Shown: positions 48,708 through 49,802 of the stretch, piece after piece | How positions within the stretch are numbered: the first letter of the stretch is position 1 | Layout: every line of letters begins with the position of its first letter | Assembly (NCBI GenBank): GCA_902776285.1 | Contig: CACYPK010000014.1 | Coordinates: 1,511-51,312, forward strand | From: an uncultured Eubacteriales bacterium | GTDB lineage: Bacteria; Bacillota; Clostridia; Peptostreptococcales; Anaerovoracaceae | DNA: 49,802 nucleotides | Reading direction: 5' to 3' | Program-made: the position numbers and the translations under genes | Notes under the pieces: generated by a model | Database searches by the model: none | What the model was told of the DNA's origin: nothing | Seen by the model: only the letters and a program-made list of their open reading frames with translations

Positions 48708-49487
48708 TCACTTGAGTTTTTCAGCCACATCACGGTTGATATATCCGATCAGCTGATTCCTCATTTCTAAGAATGCCGGATTGGTGAACTGAGTATCCCT
48801 TGTAGGTCTGTTATCTTTAGATATCTCGCAGGTGTATATGATCCTCCCCGGTGATTGCCCCAGAACGATTATCCTGCTTCCCAGAAGCAGAGCCTCATCA
48901 ACATCGTGAGTTACAAAGAACACCGTTTTTCTGTTTTCCCCCTCAAGGAGATTTCTGACCATGTCCTGCAGGGTGGCGCGTGTCACAGCATCCAGAGCGC
49001 CAAACGGTTCATCCATAAGCAGGATCGGAGACTCAATGCTCAGTGCCTGAGCGATAGCGCAGCGCTGCTGCATTCCGCCCGACAGTTCCCTCGGGTATTT
49101 GTTGTATACGGATCTGTCCAGGCCTACTTCCTTAAGCTTGCTGTACACGATTTCCTTGAGTTCTTTTTTAGGCCGCTTCGGGTATTTCTGCTCAAGCGCA
49201 AGCAATATGTTTTTCCCGGCAGTCATCCATGGAAACAGTCCGTAATCCTGAAATACGACCCCGCGCTCGAGGCTTGCCTCAGTGACCTCTTCCCCATCTA
49301 TGCATACAGTGCCCGATGATGGTCTCTCAAGGCCCGCGATCAATCTGAGCAATGTGCTTTTTCCGCAGCCGGACTGGCCTAAAATGCAGATAAATTCACC
49401 CTTCTCTACATTGAGATCGATATTTTCAAGTATCACCTTACCTTCTTCATATGAAAAAGTAAGGTCTTTGATTTCTACGTACTGCAT
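48708..49487 (-). CDS. ABC transporter ATP-binding protein, SsuB/TauB type
   Basis: 259 aa from the ATG after GGGGGTCAGA. Walker A is GQSGCGKST (37-45), the Q-loop follows in VFQDYGLFPW, the signature is LSGGMQQR, and Walker B is ILLMDEPFGALD. VTHDVDEALLL is the His switch. It heads the operon of the binding protein and permease. Confidence 0.95.
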   Translation of the reverse strand: MQYVEIKDLTFSYEEGKVILENIDLNVEKGEFICILGQSGCGKSTLLRLIAGLERPSSGTVCIDGEEVTEASLERGVVFQDYGLFPWMTAGKNILLALEQKYPKRPKKELKEIVYSKLKEVGLDRSVYNKYPRELSGGMQQRCAIAQALSIESPILLMDEPFGALDAVTRATLQDMVRNLLEGENRKTVFFVTHDVDEALLLGSRIIVLGQSPGRIIYTCEISKDNRPTRDTQFTNPAFLEMRNQLIGYINRDVAEKLK

Positions 49488-49612
49488 TCTGACCCCCAAA
49501 TTGAATCCAATCTTTATTTTATCCCTCACTTTTGGAGCATTCTAATTTGAATTTGAAATATCTAACTTTTAAATTATAAAAAAAAATAATAGCTGCCCGG
49601 CGCAACAAAAAT

Positions 49613-49655
49613 ACTCCGCGACGCCATACCTGAAAGTACGGACCGCGGAGTTTTC
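49613..49655. terminator. Bulged terminator-like hairpin
   Basis: ACTCCGCG/CGCGGAGT (49613-49620/49644-49651) encloses CCATAC/GTACGG (49624-49629/49636-49641). T runs follow on both strands. It may end a transcript entering from beyond the window. Confidence 0.72.
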
Positions 49656-49705
49656 TGTCATCCTCAGTATGAGATCACCCACGTGTTTAAACAGTCTTTA
49701 GTTTG

Positions 49706-49802
49706 GGCCCTTTAACTTCTTTTGGGGTCTGACCCCTCCCTTTAACTTTGATGGGGGTGTTCTGTAAAAGCGTCGTTTTTCGCTTTTACGTTAATTGGGG
49801 TC
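49706..49802. repeat. REP-like palindrome cluster
   Basis: GGGGTCTGACCCC (about 49724-49736) is a near-perfect palindrome. CCCTTTAACTT occurs twice around it, and a TTAATTGGGGTC at the window edge starts another copy. GTAAAAGCG/CGCTTTTAC (49764-49772/49781-49789) is a 9-bp perfect hairpin. This resembles REP elements or the tips of a Y1-transposase-mobilised element. Confidence 0.6.

Larger units (their letters stand above)
49488..49802. other. Intergenic end of the window with hairpins and palindromes
   Basis: No gene is supported. The first 110 bp are AT-rich and probably hold the ABC operon promoter, though no clean -35/-10 pair stands out. The rest contains the hairpin at 49613-49655 and the palindrome cluster described separately. 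Confidence 0.6.

Overview
The window looks like about 50 kb of chromosome from an anaerobic, probably gut-associated Clostridia (Bacillota). The evidence is strong AGGAGG-type ribosome binding sites, sigma-A type promoters, a GC content near 50 % and gene families typical of the class: a propeller/SpoIIE-phosphatase sensor, a CooC-like ATPase, a DUF4298-like protein, D-serine dehydratase, MalY/PatB lyase and a YbaK-type prolyl-tRNA editing protein. I cannot place it more precisely. About 52 protein genes are supported, nearly all on the minus strand. No rRNA, tRNA, CRISPR array, phage block or intact insertion sequence was seen.

Layout: 0.2-6.6 kb holds an XRE-HD (Rel-hydrolase-like) fusion with a small partner, a lipoprotein, a HAD phosphatase, a VanY-type peptidase, a YhhN membrane protein and a plus-strand HTH/coiled-coil protein. 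6.6-9.2 kb holds cca and the first of two paralogous PD-(D/E)XK-like genes. 9.7-15.9 kb is a run with a membrane protein, an HD phosphohydrolase, the AmmeMemoRadiSam genes (radical SAM plus a Memo-AMMECR1 fusion), a sirtuin and two EamA exporters. 16-18.9 kb holds a DUF4298-like protein, D-serine dehydratase and an Fe-alcohol dehydrogenase. 18.9-20.4 kb holds the second PD-(D/E)XK-like paralogue and a large repeat array. 20.5-31 kb holds msrA, ybaK, the large sensor phosphatase, three alpha/beta hydrolases in one operon, two GNAT acetyltransferases, a radical SAM protein and a methyltransferase. 31-38 kb holds an XRE-AbrB regulated ABC exporter, an EamA exporter, an esterase, an NCS2 purine permease and a CooC-like ATPase. 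38.4-45.4 kb holds two LysR regulators, glutathione peroxidase, an EamA exporter, a NUP-family lipoprotein and a divergent LysR-controlled oxidoreductase/hydrolase operon. 45.5-49.5 kb holds a C-S lyase and a sulfonate/nitrate-type ABC transporter. The right edge carries REP-like palindromes.

The most unusual observation concerns the two PD-(D/E)XK-like paralogues (8137-8979 and 18944-19771). Each is preceded by its own array of inverted 8-mers. At the first, GGTGTGAA and TTCACACC start exactly 29 bp apart in three upstream pairs, and a fourth, weaker pair lies inside the gene. At the second, TTACTTAA and TTAAGTAA start 30 bp apart (31 in one unit) in eight units that repeat every 63 bp without exception. 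The words differ, the geometry is nearly the same, and in the older-looking units the sequence between the words has diverged while the spacing has not. This suggests an undescribed nuclease-like family with gene-specific iterated binding sites.

Other points of interest are several candidate structured RNAs (2424-2514, 6492-6584, 9355-9469 and a leader at 28576-28656 with a possible anti-Shine-Dalgarno element), and a recurrent pattern of short degenerate tandem repeats (17, 20, about 33 and 35 bp) at or just beyond the 3' ends of genes.
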